Assembly (NCBI RefSeq): GCF_007858255.1
Contig: NZ_VFEU01000017.1
Location: 1-64,000 of the forward strand
Reading direction: 5' to 3'
From: Pseudomonas rhodesiae
GTDB lineage: Bacteria; Pseudomonadota; Gammaproteobacteria; Pseudomonadales; Pseudomonadaceae
Length of the DNA: 64,000 nt
The notes under the pieces are model-generated. The model searched no databases. It was not told where the DNA came from and saw only the letters and a program-made list of their open reading frames with translations. The stretch's first letter is position 1, and every line of letters starts with the position of its first letter. The position numbers were made by a program, and so were the translations under genes. Below are positions 43,743-52,677 of this stretch, piece after piece.

Positions 43743-44138
43743 TTACTCCTTGGCGTCTTCAGGTGCGGACGGGTGCTGGCTGTCTTCTGCCACGGCACGC
43801 TCAATCAGTGCCGACAGATGCGCACCACGCACGACACTTTCATCGTAGTGGAAGTGCAGTTGGGGAACGCTGCGCAGCTTCATTTCTCGGGCCAACTGCA
43901 TGCGCAGGAAACCTGCCGCAGCGTTGAGCACCTTGATGCTTTGCGCGATTTCTTCGCTGTTATCCTGCCCCATTACAGTGATGAAGATCTTCGCGTGACC
44001 CACGTCACGGCTCACCTCAACAGCGGTGATGGTGACCAGGCCAACGCGCGGGTCTTTGACTTCGCGACGGATCAGTTGAGCCAACTCACGCTGCATCTGA
44101 TCGCCGATACGCTGGGTACGGCTGTATTCTTTTGCCAT
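43743..44138 (-). CDS. rbfA: 30S ribosome-binding factor A
   Basis: Small-subunit maturation factor, needed for 16S 5'-end processing and cold growth. 131 residues with the KH-like fold pattern (RIGDQMQRELAQLIRREVKDPRVG, then SVPQLHFHYDES) and an acidic/polar tail. It lies 160 bases downstream of infB, with a hairpin in between. Confidence 0.96.
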   Translation of the reverse strand: MAKEYSRTQRIGDQMQRELAQLIRREVKDPRVGLVTITAVEVSRDVGHAKIFITVMGQDNSEEIAQSIKVLNAAAGFLRMQLAREMKLRSVPQLHFHYDESVVRGAHLSALIERAVAEDSQHPSAPEDAKE

Positions 44139-44192
44139 GTCTTGTTACCTGTTACTGCCACACGGTGAAACCCGTGGGGTCTGAAAGCGGCA

Positions 44193-44226
44193 AACGCCCG
44201 GCCTGACAAGAGCCAGACCGGGCGTT
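44193..44226 (-). terminator. Hairpin between infB and rbfA
   Basis: A 9-base stem AACGCCCGG/CCGGGCGTT with a 16-base loop. On the minus strand it is followed by TTTGCC, a poor T tract, so it is more likely a processing or partial-termination point than a full stop. Confidence 0.5.
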
Positions 44227-44297
44227 GCGTTTAGAGTCCGTACGCGGTGTGGGGCATTTGCATACCCAATCGCCGCGTGGCTCCGGAAGTGCGCGAG

Positions 44298-46817
44298 TTA
44301 GAGGCTGCGAGCAACCTGAACCTTCTCGAAGACTTCGATCTTGTCGCCAACCTTGACGTCGTTGTAGCTCTTGACGCCGATACCGCATTCCATGCCGGCA
44401 CGCACTTCGGAAGCGTCATCCTTGAAGCGGCGCAGGGATTCCAGCTCGCCTTCGAAGATAACGATGTCTTCACGCAGTACACGGATTGGGCGGTTACGGT
44501 ACACAGTGCCTTCGACAACCATGCAACCGGCGATCGCACCGAATTTCGGCGAGCGGAACACGTCACGCACCTCGGCGATACCCAGGATGTTCTCCCGGAC
44601 GTCGCTGCCAAGCATGCCGGTAAGGGCTTTCTTGACGTCTTCAATGATGTCGTAGATGACGTTGTAGTAACGCATGTCCAGGCCTTCCTGCTCGACGATC
44701 TTGCGAGCGCCGGCATCGGCACGCACGTTGAAGCCGAACAGTACAGCGTTGGAAGCCAGTGCCAGGTTGGCGTCGGATTCGGTGATACCACCGACACCGC
44801 CACCGACAACACGCACTTGCACTTCGTCGTTACCCAGGCCGTTCAAGGCGCCGTTCAACGCTTCGAGGGAACCACGTACGTCAGATTTGAGGACGATGTT
44901 AAGCGTCTTCTTCTCTTCCTGGCCCATGTTCTCGAAGATGTTTTCCAGCTTGCCGGCGTGAGCACGGGCCAGCTTGACTTCGCGGAACTTGCCTTGACGG
45001 AACAGAGCCACTTCACGGGCTTTCTTCTCGTCGGCAACCACGCTCATCTCGTCGCCAGCGTCCGGGGTACCGTCCAGGCCGAGAATCTCGACTGGAATGG
45101 CCGGACCGGCTTCTTTGATTGGCTTACCGTTCTCGTCGAGCATGGCACGTACACGGCCGTAGTTCGAACCGACCAGAACCATGTCGCCTTGGCGCAGGGT
45201 ACCGTCTTGAACCAGCACCGTCGCAACCGGGCCACGGCCCTTGTCGAGGCGGGATTCGACCACGACACCGCGGCCAGGAGCCGATGGTGTTGCGGTCAGC
45301 TCCAGAACTTCGGCTTGCAACAGAACGGCTTCAAGCAGTTCGTCAACGCCAGTACCCATTTTCGCGGAGACCGGTACGAATGGAGTGTCACCACCCCACT
45401 CTTCGGAAGTCACGCCATGAACCGACAGTTCGCTACGGATGCGATCAAGATCGGCGCCCGGCTTGTCGATTTTGTTCACAGCTACAACCAACGGAACCCC
45501 AGCAGCCTTGGCGTGCTGAACGGCCTCGATGGTTTGTGGCATCACGCCGTCGTCCGCCGCAACCACCAGGATCACGATGTCGGTCGCCTTGGCACCACGG
45601 GCACGCATTGCGGTAAACGCGGCGTGACCAGGGGTGTCAAGGAACGTCACCATGCCACGGTCGGTTTCAACGTGGTAAGCACCAATGTGCTGGGTGATAC
45701 CACCGGCCTCGCCCGCAGCCACCTTGGCACGACGGATGTAGTCGAGCAGAGAGGTTTTACCGTGGTCAACGTGGCCCATTACGGTCACAACCGGCGCACG
45801 GGAAACCGCTTCACCTTCAAACTTCAGGGACTCGGCCAGGGAATCTTCCAGGGCGGTGTCGCTGACCAGGGTCACTTTGTGGCCCAGCTCTTCAGCAACC
45901 AGTTGAGCAGTTTCCTGATCCAGCACCTGGTTGATGGTGGCCGGAGTGCCCAGCTTGAACATGAACTTGATAATTTCAGCAGCCTTGACCGACATCTGCT
46001 GGGCCAGATCGCCCACAGTGATGGTCTCGCCGATCTTCACTTCGCGCACAACAGGGCCGGTTGGGCTCTGGAAACCGTGGGCGTTGCGTTTCTTCAGCTT
46101 GGCCTTGCCGCGACCACCGCGACGGAAGCCATCGCTCTCTTCGTCGGTAGTACGTGGGGCAACGCGTGGAGCAGGCGCTTTCTCTTTGACCGAAGCACGA
46201 TGCGGAGCGTTTTTACGCTCGCCATCGCCGCCGCCGCGACGATTGTTATCGTCGGCACGTGGTTTGTCCGGACGACGGGGCTCTTCACGCTTACGGTCAG
46301 CCGCAGGGGCTGGTGCAGCGGCAACCGGAGCGGCCTCACGCACAGCTTCAACAGGTGCACTTGGCGCGGCAACCGCTTCAGTGGCAGCAGGTTGCGCAGC
46401 AGCAGGCTGGCGACGCGCTTCTTCTTCGGCGCGACGCTTGGCTTCTTCTTCAGCCTTCTGACGTGCAGCATTTTCTACTGCGCGACGCTCTTCCAGTTCA
46501 CGTTTGCGCTCGGCTTCGATTTCTTCCGGGCTGCGCTGTACGAAGACTTTCTTCTTGCGTACTTCAACGCTGATGCTCTTGCTACCCGCAACACGCAGGG
46601 TGCTGGTGGTTTTGCGCTGCAATGTAATCTTGCGCGGTTCTTCCACTTTCGCCTTGTGGCTGCTCTTCAAGTGAGTCAGCAAAGACTGCTTCTCACTATC
46701 GCTCACACCTTCATCGGCGGCGGTGTGCGGCAGACCTGCCTCACGCATCTGCTGCAACAGGCGCTCTACCGGTGTTTTGACCTCATCGGCCAGTTGTTTC
46801 ACCGTGACTTGCGTCAT
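44298..46817 (-). CDS. infB: Translation initiation factor IF-2
   Basis: GTPase that brings initiator tRNA (encoded 2 kb upstream here) to the 30S subunit. 839 residues. An N-terminal IF2-N domain (about 1-50) is followed by a long charged Ala/Arg/Glu linker with low complexity to ~250 and a second IF2-N domain. The G domain has G1 GHVDHGKT at 348-355, then DTPGH and NKID. Domains II-IV end in EVFEKVQVARSL. It lies 27 bases after nusA. Confidence 0.97.
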   Translation of the reverse strand: MTQVTVKQLADEVKTPVERLLQQMREAGLPHTAADEGVSDSEKQSLLTHLKSSHKAKVEEPRKITLQRKTTSTLRVAGSKSISVEVRKKKVFVQRSPEEIEAERKRELEERRAVENAARQKAEEEAKRRAEEEARRQPAAAQPAATEAVAAPSAPVEAVREAAPVAAAPAPAADRKREEPRRPDKPRADDNNRRGGGDGERKNAPHRASVKEKAPAPRVAPRTTDEESDGFRRGGRGKAKLKKRNAHGFQSPTGPVVREVKIGETITVGDLAQQMSVKAAEIIKFMFKLGTPATINQVLDQETAQLVAEELGHKVTLVSDTALEDSLAESLKFEGEAVSRAPVVTVMGHVDHGKTSLLDYIRRAKVAAGEAGGITQHIGAYHVETDRGMVTFLDTPGHAAFTAMRARGAKATDIVILVVAADDGVMPQTIEAVQHAKAAGVPLVVAVNKIDKPGADLDRIRSELSVHGVTSEEWGGDTPFVPVSAKMGTGVDELLEAVLLQAEVLELTATPSAPGRGVVVESRLDKGRGPVATVLVQDGTLRQGDMVLVGSNYGRVRAMLDENGKPIKEAGPAIPVEILGLDGTPDAGDEMSVVADEKKAREVALFRQGKFREVKLARAHAGKLENIFENMGQEEKKTLNIVLKSDVRGSLEALNGALNGLGNDEVQVRVVGGGVGGITESDANLALASNAVLFGFNVRADAGARKIVEQEGLDMRYYNVIYDIIEDVKKALTGMLGSDVRENILGIAEVRDVFRSPKFGAIAGCMVVEGTVYRNRPIRVLREDIVIFEGELESLRRFKDDASEVRAGMECGIGVKSYNDVKVGDKIEVFEKVQVARSL

Positions 46818-46844
46818 GCACTTCTCTCCTCAGGCCGCGCCTAG

Positions 46845-48326
46845 TTACTCGAACCAATGGGCTCGGGCGGCCATGATCAACTTGCCGGCACGATCTTCGT
46901 CAATGCCGTCGATGTCGAGCAGATCGTCAATAGACTGCTCGGCCAGGTCTTCGCGGGTAATTACGCCGCGCACCGCCAGTTCCATCGCCAAATCCTTGTC
47001 CATACCCTCAAGCGAGAGCAGGTCTTCGGCCGGATGGGCGTCTGCCAGCTTTTCCTCAGTAGCGATGGCTTTAGTCAACAAGCGATCCTTGGCTCGAGCG
47101 CGAAGCTCGTTGACGATATCTTCGTCAAAGCCGTCGATGTTGAGCATTTCTTCCAACGGTACGTAGGCAATCTCTTCCAGGCTGGTGAAACCTTCATCTA
47201 CCAGAACCTGTGCCAGTTCTTCATCGACTTCCAACTCTTCGATGAAGTTGCGCAGGATGTCGCCGGTTTCAGCTTGCTGCTTAGCCTGGATGTCCGATTC
47301 GGTCATCACGTTCAGGGTCCAACCGGTCAGTTGGCTGGCCAGACGCACGTTCTGACCACCACGACCAATGGCCTGAGCCAGATTGTCTGCGCCAACGGCG
47401 ATGTCCATGGCATGGGCATCTTCGTCAACGATAATTGCCGCCACTTCAGCCGGCGACATGGCGTTGATCACGAACTGCGCCGGGTTATCGTCCCACAGGA
47501 CGATATCCACACGCTCACCGCCCAACTCACCCGACACCGCCTGAACGCGCGAACCGCGCATACCGATACAAGCGCCCTGCGGGTCGATACGTTTGTCCTT
47601 GGAGCGGACCGCGATTTTGGCGCGCGAACCCGGGTCACGGGACGCAGCCATCACTTCGATCAGACCTTCGGCAATTTCCGGCACCTCGATACGGAACAGC
47701 TCGATCAGCATTTCCGGGGCGGTACGCGACAGGATCAACTGAGGGCCGCGGTTCTCGGTGCGGATTTCCTTGAGCAGCGCACGCAAACGCACGCCGACAC
47801 GGAAGGTTTCGCGAGAGATGATGTCTTCACGGGCCAGCAACGCTTCGGCGTTGTTACCCAGGTCGACGATCACGTTGTCGCGAGTTACTTTTTTAACGGT
47901 ACCGGAGATGATCTCACCCAGGCGTTCGCGATAGGCGTCAACGACTTGAGCGCGCTCGGCTTCGCGAACCTTCTGCACGATGACCTGTTTAGCAGTCTGT
48001 GCAGCAATACGGCCGAATTCGATCGATTCGATCTTTTCTTCGACGACATCACCGACCTTTGCGCCAGGGTGCGTTTCAGCAACCTTGCTCGGCCAGGTTT
48101 CGATGGCCGGATCATCAAGATCGGCTTCTTCGACGACCGTCCAGCGACGGAAAGTCTCATAGGCACCGGTGTGGCGGTTAATTTCCACACGCAGATCAAC
48201 TTCGTCTTCAAAACGCTTTTTGGTAGCAGTGGCCAAAGCCAGCTCCAACGCTTCAAAAATCACGTTTGCCGGTACGCCCTTTTCATTGGATACCGACTCA
48301 ACAACCAGCAGTACTTCTTTGCTCAT
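46845..48326 (-). CDS. nusA: Transcription termination/antitermination factor NusA
   Basis: RNA polymerase-associated factor that controls pausing, termination and rrn antitermination. 493 residues: NTD (MSKEVLLVVESVSNEKGVP, ~1-130), S1 domain (~135-200), KH1 and KH2 (~205-345) with GMRGSRVQAV and GRGGQNVRLA, and two acidic C-terminal helix-hairpin repeats typical of gamma-proteobacteria. The ATG at 48326 is preferred over an upstream in-frame start at 48347 because the family begins MSKE. It lies 47 bases after rimP. Confidence 0.97.
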   Translation of the reverse strand: MSKEVLLVVESVSNEKGVPANVIFEALELALATATKKRFEDEVDLRVEINRHTGAYETFRRWTVVEEADLDDPAIETWPSKVAETHPGAKVGDVVEEKIESIEFGRIAAQTAKQVIVQKVREAERAQVVDAYRERLGEIISGTVKKVTRDNVIVDLGNNAEALLAREDIISRETFRVGVRLRALLKEIRTENRGPQLILSRTAPEMLIELFRIEVPEIAEGLIEVMAASRDPGSRAKIAVRSKDKRIDPQGACIGMRGSRVQAVSGELGGERVDIVLWDDNPAQFVINAMSPAEVAAIIVDEDAHAMDIAVGADNLAQAIGRGGQNVRLASQLTGWTLNVMTESDIQAKQQAETGDILRNFIEELEVDEELAQVLVDEGFTSLEEIAYVPLEEMLNIDGFDEDIVNELRARAKDRLLTKAIATEEKLADAHPAEDLLSLEGMDKDLAMELAVRGVITREDLAEQSIDDLLDIDGIDEDRAGKLIMAARAHWFE

Positions 48327-48373
48327 CGTACGCCTCGCCTTTCGCAAGCCATTGGATCCGCGGGATCCGCGTC

Positions 48374-48832
48374 TCAGTCAAAACTGGGAATAATATTGGC
48401 CTTGTCGACCATATCGATCGGCAACAGGAACTCATGGTCTTCTACCTGCACCACGACGTCCTGCTCTTCTACACCGCGTAGAAGGCCCTGAAAGTTGCGT
48501 CGCCCTTCAAAGGGAGATCGCAGCTTGATCTTCACTTGTTCACCGACATATTTAGCAAACTGCTCGAGAGTGAACAGTGGGCGTTCCATGCCTGGCGAGG
48601 AAACTTCGAGGGTGTACTCAACGGAAATTGGATCTTCAACATCCAACACACCACTGATCTGACGGCTGACAATGGCACAATCGTCCACCAGCACGCCGCC
48701 CTCTTTATCGATATAAACGCGCAACATTGAGTGGCGACCTTGAGCCGAAAACTCAATACCCCAGCATTCATAGCCTAGGGCCACGACCACCGGGGCCAGC
48801 AAGGCCTGCAACTCTTCTAGCTTGCTCGACAC
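48374..48832 (-). CDS. rimP: Ribosome maturation factor RimP
   Basis: Needed for 30S subunit assembly. 152 residues beginning VSSKLEELQALLAPVV, with the RimP N domain (ALGYECWGIEFSAQGRHSMLRVYID, DDCAIVSRQISGVLD) and the SH3-like C domain. GTG at 48832 is preferred: it has GAGGGGG five bases upstream and gives the family length; a longer frame to 48895 would run into a terminator. First coding gene of the nusA operon, preceded by two terminators and tRNA-fMet. Confidence 0.95.
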   Translation of the reverse strand: MSSKLEELQALLAPVVVALGYECWGIEFSAQGRHSMLRVYIDKEGGVLVDDCAIVSRQISGVLDVEDPISVEYTLEVSSPGMERPLFTLEQFAKYVGEQVKIKLRSPFEGRRNFQGLLRGVEEQDVVVQVEDHEFLLPIDMVDKANIIPSFD

Positions 48833-48872
48833 CTGAACCCCCTCGTGCATGTATGTGCATGCTGTGCAAAAT

Positions 48873-48895
48873 AAAAAAATGGGCGAAACGCCCAT
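48873..48895 (-). terminator. Terminator in the rimP leader
   Basis: ATGGGCG (48889-48895 side) pairs with CGCCCAT through a 3-base loop, followed on the minus strand by T7 (48873-48879). It lies only 41 bases before the rimP GTG, so transcripts entering from tRNA-fMet must pass it to express rimP-nusA-infB. Confidence 0.85.
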
Positions 48896-48940
48896 CCTTG
48901 AAACGCCGTCGAACAGCGGCGTTGAAAGTGTCCAGCTAAC

Positions 48941-48962
48941 AAAAAGCCCCTTAAAAGGGGCT
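48941..48962 (-). terminator. Terminator after tRNA-fMet
   Basis: AGCCCC/GGGGCT stem (48945-48962) with a 6-base AT loop and T5 on the minus strand, 11 bases past the CCA end of the tRNA. Confidence 0.88.
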
Positions 48963-48972
48963 CCGCTAAAAC

Positions 48973-49049
<77 letters not shown>

Positions 49050-49110
49050 ACAAAGCTGGGGCGGAAGTATACGACCGATCCCTTACAGGGTCAATGTAAC
49101 CTTCCACCTA

Positions 49111-49134
49111 CAAGAAAGCCCGCAACAGCGGGCT
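49111..49134 (-). terminator. Hairpin between tRNA-Leu and tRNA-fMet
   Basis: A 7-base stem AGCCCGC/GCGGGCT with a 4-base loop (49117-49134), followed by TTTCTTG on the minus strand, 12 bases past tRNA-Leu. It is an intrinsic terminator candidate with an interrupted T tract. Confidence 0.65.
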
Positions 49135-49145
49135 CTCCTGATAAT

Positions 49146-49231
49146 TGGTACCGAGAAGGGGACTCGAACCCCTACACCCTATGGGCACAACCACCTCAAG
49201 GTTGCGTGTCTACCAATTCCACCACCTCGGC
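49146..49231 (-). tRNA. tRNA-Leu (anticodon GAG)
   Basis: An 86-base type II tRNA with a long variable arm (TGGTTGTGCCCATAGGGTGT region), D loop GAATTGGTAGAC, T loop TTCGAGT and encoded CCA. The anticodon GAG lies in CTTGAGG. It reads CTC/CTT leucine codons. Located 22 bases downstream of secG on the same strand, probably cotranscribed with it. Confidence 0.96.
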
Positions 49232-49253
49232 AATACAGCGTTTAAAACCCTTC

Positions 49254-49637
49254 TTACTTCTGCTCTTGAGCTGGAGGTACGTCAGTCGCTGGAGTAGCCG
49301 ACTTTTGCTCTTGAAGCACCGGGACATCATCAGAAGCCGGTTTTGCTTTAGGTACTTCTAACACTGCTGGATCTGGCAAACCTACTTGAGTCAGCATATG
49401 AGCTTTCTCTTTAGCAAAGTAACCCAACCCCAAGCTGGTTATGAAGAAACCGGCGGCAAGTATAGCAGTAAACTTACTAAGAAAGGTAGAGGAACCTTGG
49501 CTTCCGAACACAGTATTTGAAGCACCTGCACCGAAAGACGCACCAGCATCCGCACCTTTACCCTGTTGCAACAAAACCAGGGCAACTACACCCAGGGCAG
49601 CCAACAGATGAAAAACGACTACGACTGTTTCCAGCAT
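49254..49637 (-). CDS. secG: Preprotein translocase subunit SecG
   Basis: Accessory subunit of the SecYEG channel, 127 residues. Two membrane helices (VVVVFHLLAALGVVALVLLQ and FTAILAAGFFITSLGLGYF) flank the conserved QQGKGADAGASFGAGASNTVFGS loop in part. The polar Ala/Pro/Glu tail is typical of pseudomonads. MLETVVVV at 49637 is chosen; the longer frame would overlap tpiA. It lies 4 bases after tpiA. Confidence 0.95.
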   Translation of the reverse strand: MLETVVVVFHLLAALGVVALVLLQQGKGADAGASFGAGASNTVFGSQGSSTFLSKFTAILAAGFFITSLGLGYFAKEKAHMLTQVGLPDPAVLEVPKAKPASDDVPVLQEQKSATPATDVPPAQEQK

Positions 49638-49641
49638 TTTT

Positions 49642-50397
49642 TCAGTTTCCCGCGGCGCGACAAATCGCACCGAACTCATCTGCATTCAGGGAAGCTCCAC
49701 CAATGAGCCCCCCATCGATATCCGGCATGCCGAACAGTTCGACCGCATTGGCCGCCTTCACGCTGCCGCCGTATAGAAGACGCACACCTTGTGCGACTTC
49801 AGAATTCTCTGCCGCCAACTGAGCGCGGATGGCTGCATGCACATCCTGCGCCTGTTGCGGTGTAGCAGTCAGCCCGGTACCAATGGCCCAGACCGGCTCA
49901 TAAGCAATGACCGCCTTTGCAAACGCACCAACGCCCAACTCTTCAATGATGCTGCCAAGCTGACGCGAGACAACCTCAAGGGTCTCGCCGGATTCGCGCT
50001 GCTCCAGGGTCTCCCCTATACACAACACGGGAACCAGGCCACATGCCTGTGCTGCTGCGAACTTGCGATTGAGAGTGCCATCCCGCTCACCCATCATCTG
50101 GCGACGCTCGGAATGCCCAACAAGCACAAATGAACATCCCGCATCGACCAACTGACTTGGCGCAATCTCGCCAGTCAAGGCACCTTGCATGGCCTCCACC
50201 GCAGAATTCTGCGCGCCGACCTGAATCGACTTACCTTTCAAGCCATCAACCACTTGGGTGATATGCAAGCAAGGCGGGAAAACCGCAACATCAACACCGC
50301 TAGGCAGAGCCAAGTGACGAAGGCCATTGATCAGCTCAGCGACACTGGCGCGGGTACCGTGCATCTTCCAGTTACCAGCTACCATAGTGCGACGCAT
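49642..50397 (-). CDS. tpiA: Triose-phosphate isomerase
   Basis: Interconverts glyceraldehyde 3-phosphate and dihydroxyacetone phosphate. The 251-residue TIM barrel has all catalytic residues: Asn9 and Lys11 (AGNWKMHG), His95 (VGHSERRQ) and Glu167 (AYEPVWAIGTG), plus the phosphate loop YGGSV. ATG start 66 bases after glmM. It is in an operon with secG and probably the two tRNAs. Confidence 0.97.
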   Translation of the reverse strand: MRRTMVAGNWKMHGTRASVAELINGLRHLALPSGVDVAVFPPCLHITQVVDGLKGKSIQVGAQNSAVEAMQGALTGEIAPSQLVDAGCSFVLVGHSERRQMMGERDGTLNRKFAAAQACGLVPVLCIGETLEQRESGETLEVVSRQLGSIIEELGVGAFAKAVIAYEPVWAIGTGLTATPQQAQDVHAAIRAQLAAENSEVAQGVRLLYGGSVKAANAVELFGMPDIDGGLIGGASLNADEFGAICRAAGN

Positions 50398-50463
50398 GCT
50401 GTACCTCGTCGGTCAAAGTGGGCGCAGATGTTACCCAACCACATCATCACTGGCAAGCCGAAT

Positions 50464-51801
50464 TCAGGCGCAAACTTCAGTTACCAGTTTCGCCAGGTCT
50501 TCTGCATGGCCACGGACCTGTATTTCATCTTCCCCTTCGACCATGACACGCACTAGAGGCTCGGTCCCGGACTTACGCAACAACACGCGTCCACGGCCAG
50601 CCATCGCTTGGGTCACGCGCTCGCACGCTTCCTTAACAGCGGGGTGCTCGATTGGGTTTTCGCCACCGGCAAAGCGCACATTGAGTAGCACCTGCGGGCA
50701 TTTACGCATGGCCTGACGCGCTTGAGCGAGGCTCTCTTCACGACGCCGCAGCGCAAGCAACACCTGCAATGCAGCGATAATGGCATCACCTGTCGTGGTG
50801 TGCTGGAAGCAGACAACATGCCCGGAGTTCTCGCCCCCCACCTGCCAATTTCGCTCCAGGAGCTCAGCAATCACATAACGGTCCCCAACATTCGCGCGAA
50901 TGAAAGGAATGCCTAATTCCGCCAGAGCCAACTCAAGGCCCAAATTGCTCATCAGCGTTCCAACGACACCGCCCTGTAACTTGTTACGCTCATGCAGATC
51001 GCGGGCAATGATGAATAACAGATCATCACCGTCCACTACAGTGCCCGTGTGATCCACCATCAACACACGGTCACCATCGCCATCAAAAGCAATCCCCAGA
51101 TCGGCATGCTGAGCCAAAACCGCAGCCTGCAATTGCTCCATATGAGTAGAACCGCAGTTCTCGTTGATGTTCAAACCGTTAGGCTGGGCCGACAGCACTG
51201 TTACATCCGCGCCCAACTCCTTAAATACGCTTGGCGCCACTTTGTAAGTCGCACCGTGAGCGCAATCGACAACGATTTTAAGGCCAGCGAAATTAGTACT
51301 GCTTGGCACACTGCTTTTGCAAAATTCGATGTAGCGGCCGGATGCATCATTGATACGTGACACTTTGCCCAACTTACTGGACTCGACCACTGTCATGGGG
51401 GCATCCAGCAACTCCTCGATCATCAACTCGATTTCGTCCGGCAGTTTAGTGCCCTGCCCAGAGAAGAATTTGATGCCGTTGTCGTCGTGAGGGTTGTGAG
51501 AAGCGCTGATCACAATACCGGCCTCAGCATGAAACGTGCGCGTCAGATAAGCGATCGCCGGCGTAGGCATTGGCCCCAACAGCATCACATCCGCACCTGC
51601 AGCGGACAAACCAGCCTCAAGCGCTGATTCAAACATGTAACCGGAAATTCGAGTGTCCTTCCCCACCAGGATGCGGCACGCCCCCATACTGCGGAACGCC
51701 ATGCCTGCCGCCCACCCCAACTTGAGCATAAAATCAGGGGTAATGGGAAACTCGCCGACCCGACCACGAATACCGTCGGTGCCAAAATATTTTTTAGTCA
51801 T
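50464..51801 (-). CDS. glmM: Phosphoglucosamine mutase
   Basis: Converts glucosamine 6-phosphate to glucosamine 1-phosphate for UDP-GlcNAc, the start of peptidoglycan and LPS synthesis. 445 residues with the phospho-Ser loop ISASHNPHDDNG (Ser101), the metal loop AFDGDGDRVLMVD, the sugar loop GGENSGH and the C-terminal phosphate-binding RKSGTEPLVRVMVEG. 16 bases after folP on the same strand. Confidence 0.97.
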   Translation of the reverse strand: MTKKYFGTDGIRGRVGEFPITPDFMLKLGWAAGMAFRSMGACRILVGKDTRISGYMFESALEAGLSAAGADVMLLGPMPTPAIAYLTRTFHAEAGIVISASHNPHDDNGIKFFSGQGTKLPDEIELMIEELLDAPMTVVESSKLGKVSRINDASGRYIEFCKSSVPSSTNFAGLKIVVDCAHGATYKVAPSVFKELGADVTVLSAQPNGLNINENCGSTHMEQLQAAVLAQHADLGIAFDGDGDRVLMVDHTGTVVDGDDLLFIIARDLHERNKLQGGVVGTLMSNLGLELALAELGIPFIRANVGDRYVIAELLERNWQVGGENSGHVVCFQHTTTGDAIIAALQVLLALRRREESLAQARQAMRKCPQVLLNVRFAGGENPIEHPAVKEACERVTQAMAGRGRVLLRKSGTEPLVRVMVEGEDEIQVRGHAEDLAKLVTEVCA

Positions 51802-51817
51802 AAGTGCTCCATCATTC

Positions 51818-52669
51818 TTATTCGGCTGATTCTACTGCGGCAATCATACGCACCACGTCAACGGTCTCGGCGACATCGTGCACGCGCAAAATCCGCGCAC
51901 CTTTGGTCATGGCAAGCGCCGCCAGCGCAAGGCCGCCATACAGACGTTCGCCAACAGGACGATTCAACGCCAGTCCAATCATGCTCTTGCGCGACACACC
52001 CACCAATAGGGGCCGGCCGAGGACATGCAAGGACTCCATGTGCCTGAACAAACTTAGATTGTGTTGTAAGGTCTTGGCGAATCCAAAACCCGGATCCAGG
52101 ATGATCTGCTCCGGCGCTATTCCAACTGCGGCGCACTGAGCGATTCGCTCAGCCAGGAAACCCGTCACTTCACCTACCAGATCATCGTAATGGGGGTCGT
52201 CCTGCATATTCCCGGGCTCACCGAGCATATGCATCAGGCACACCGGCAATCCTGTAGCCGCAGCCGCATCCAAGGCTCCATCACGCCGTAGAGAGCGCAC
52301 ATCATTGATCAATCCAGCCCCAAGGCGCGCAGTTTCGCGCATGACAGCCGGAGTCGATGTATCAACGGAGATGATCACATCCAGCTCACGTGCGATGCGC
52401 TCGACAATGGGAGCAACCCGCTCCAACTCCTCGAGTGGAGAAACTATACGAGCACCAGGCCGAGTCGATTCGCCGCCGACATCAATCAAGGTCGCACCAG
52501 CCGCCACCATCGCCTCGGCATGACGCAACGCTGCATCCTGCTGACTGAATCGGCCGCCATCGGAAAAAGAATCGGGGGTTACATTGAGAATGCCCATGAC
52601 ATGCGTATGGGCCAAATCAAGAACCCGGTTGCCGCAAGGCAACCGGGTGGAGGACAACACAGAAGTCAT
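51818..52669 (-). CDS. folP: Dihydropteroate synthase
   Basis: Condenses p-aminobenzoate with the pterin pyrophosphate made by FolK; the sulfonamide target. The 283-residue TIM barrel has GILNVTPDSFSDGG, the GGESTRPGA loop and DPGFGFAKTLQHN. The ATG lies 8 bases after the ftsH stop. Within its first 16 codons the mRNA forms a perfect 11-base stem (52623-52648). The folP-glmM order after ftsH is the usual gamma-proteobacterial one. Confidence 0.97.
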   Translation of the reverse strand: MTSVLSSTRLPCGNRVLDLAHTHVMGILNVTPDSFSDGGRFSQQDAALRHAEAMVAAGATLIDVGGESTRPGARIVSPLEELERVAPIVERIARELDVIISVDTSTPAVMRETARLGAGLINDVRSLRRDGALDAAAATGLPVCLMHMLGEPGNMQDDPHYDDLVGEVTGFLAERIAQCAAVGIAPEQIILDPGFGFAKTLQHNLSLFRHMESLHVLGRPLLVGVSRKSMIGLALNRPVGERLYGGLALAALAMTKGARILRVHDVAETVDVVRMIAAVESAE

Positions 52670-52677
52670 TTCAAACC

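Noticed and set aside
44247..46844. 865-codon open frame opposite infB
   Set aside because: Mirror frame of infB; composition is skewed to His/Arg/Gln/Val with no domain, and no start signal.
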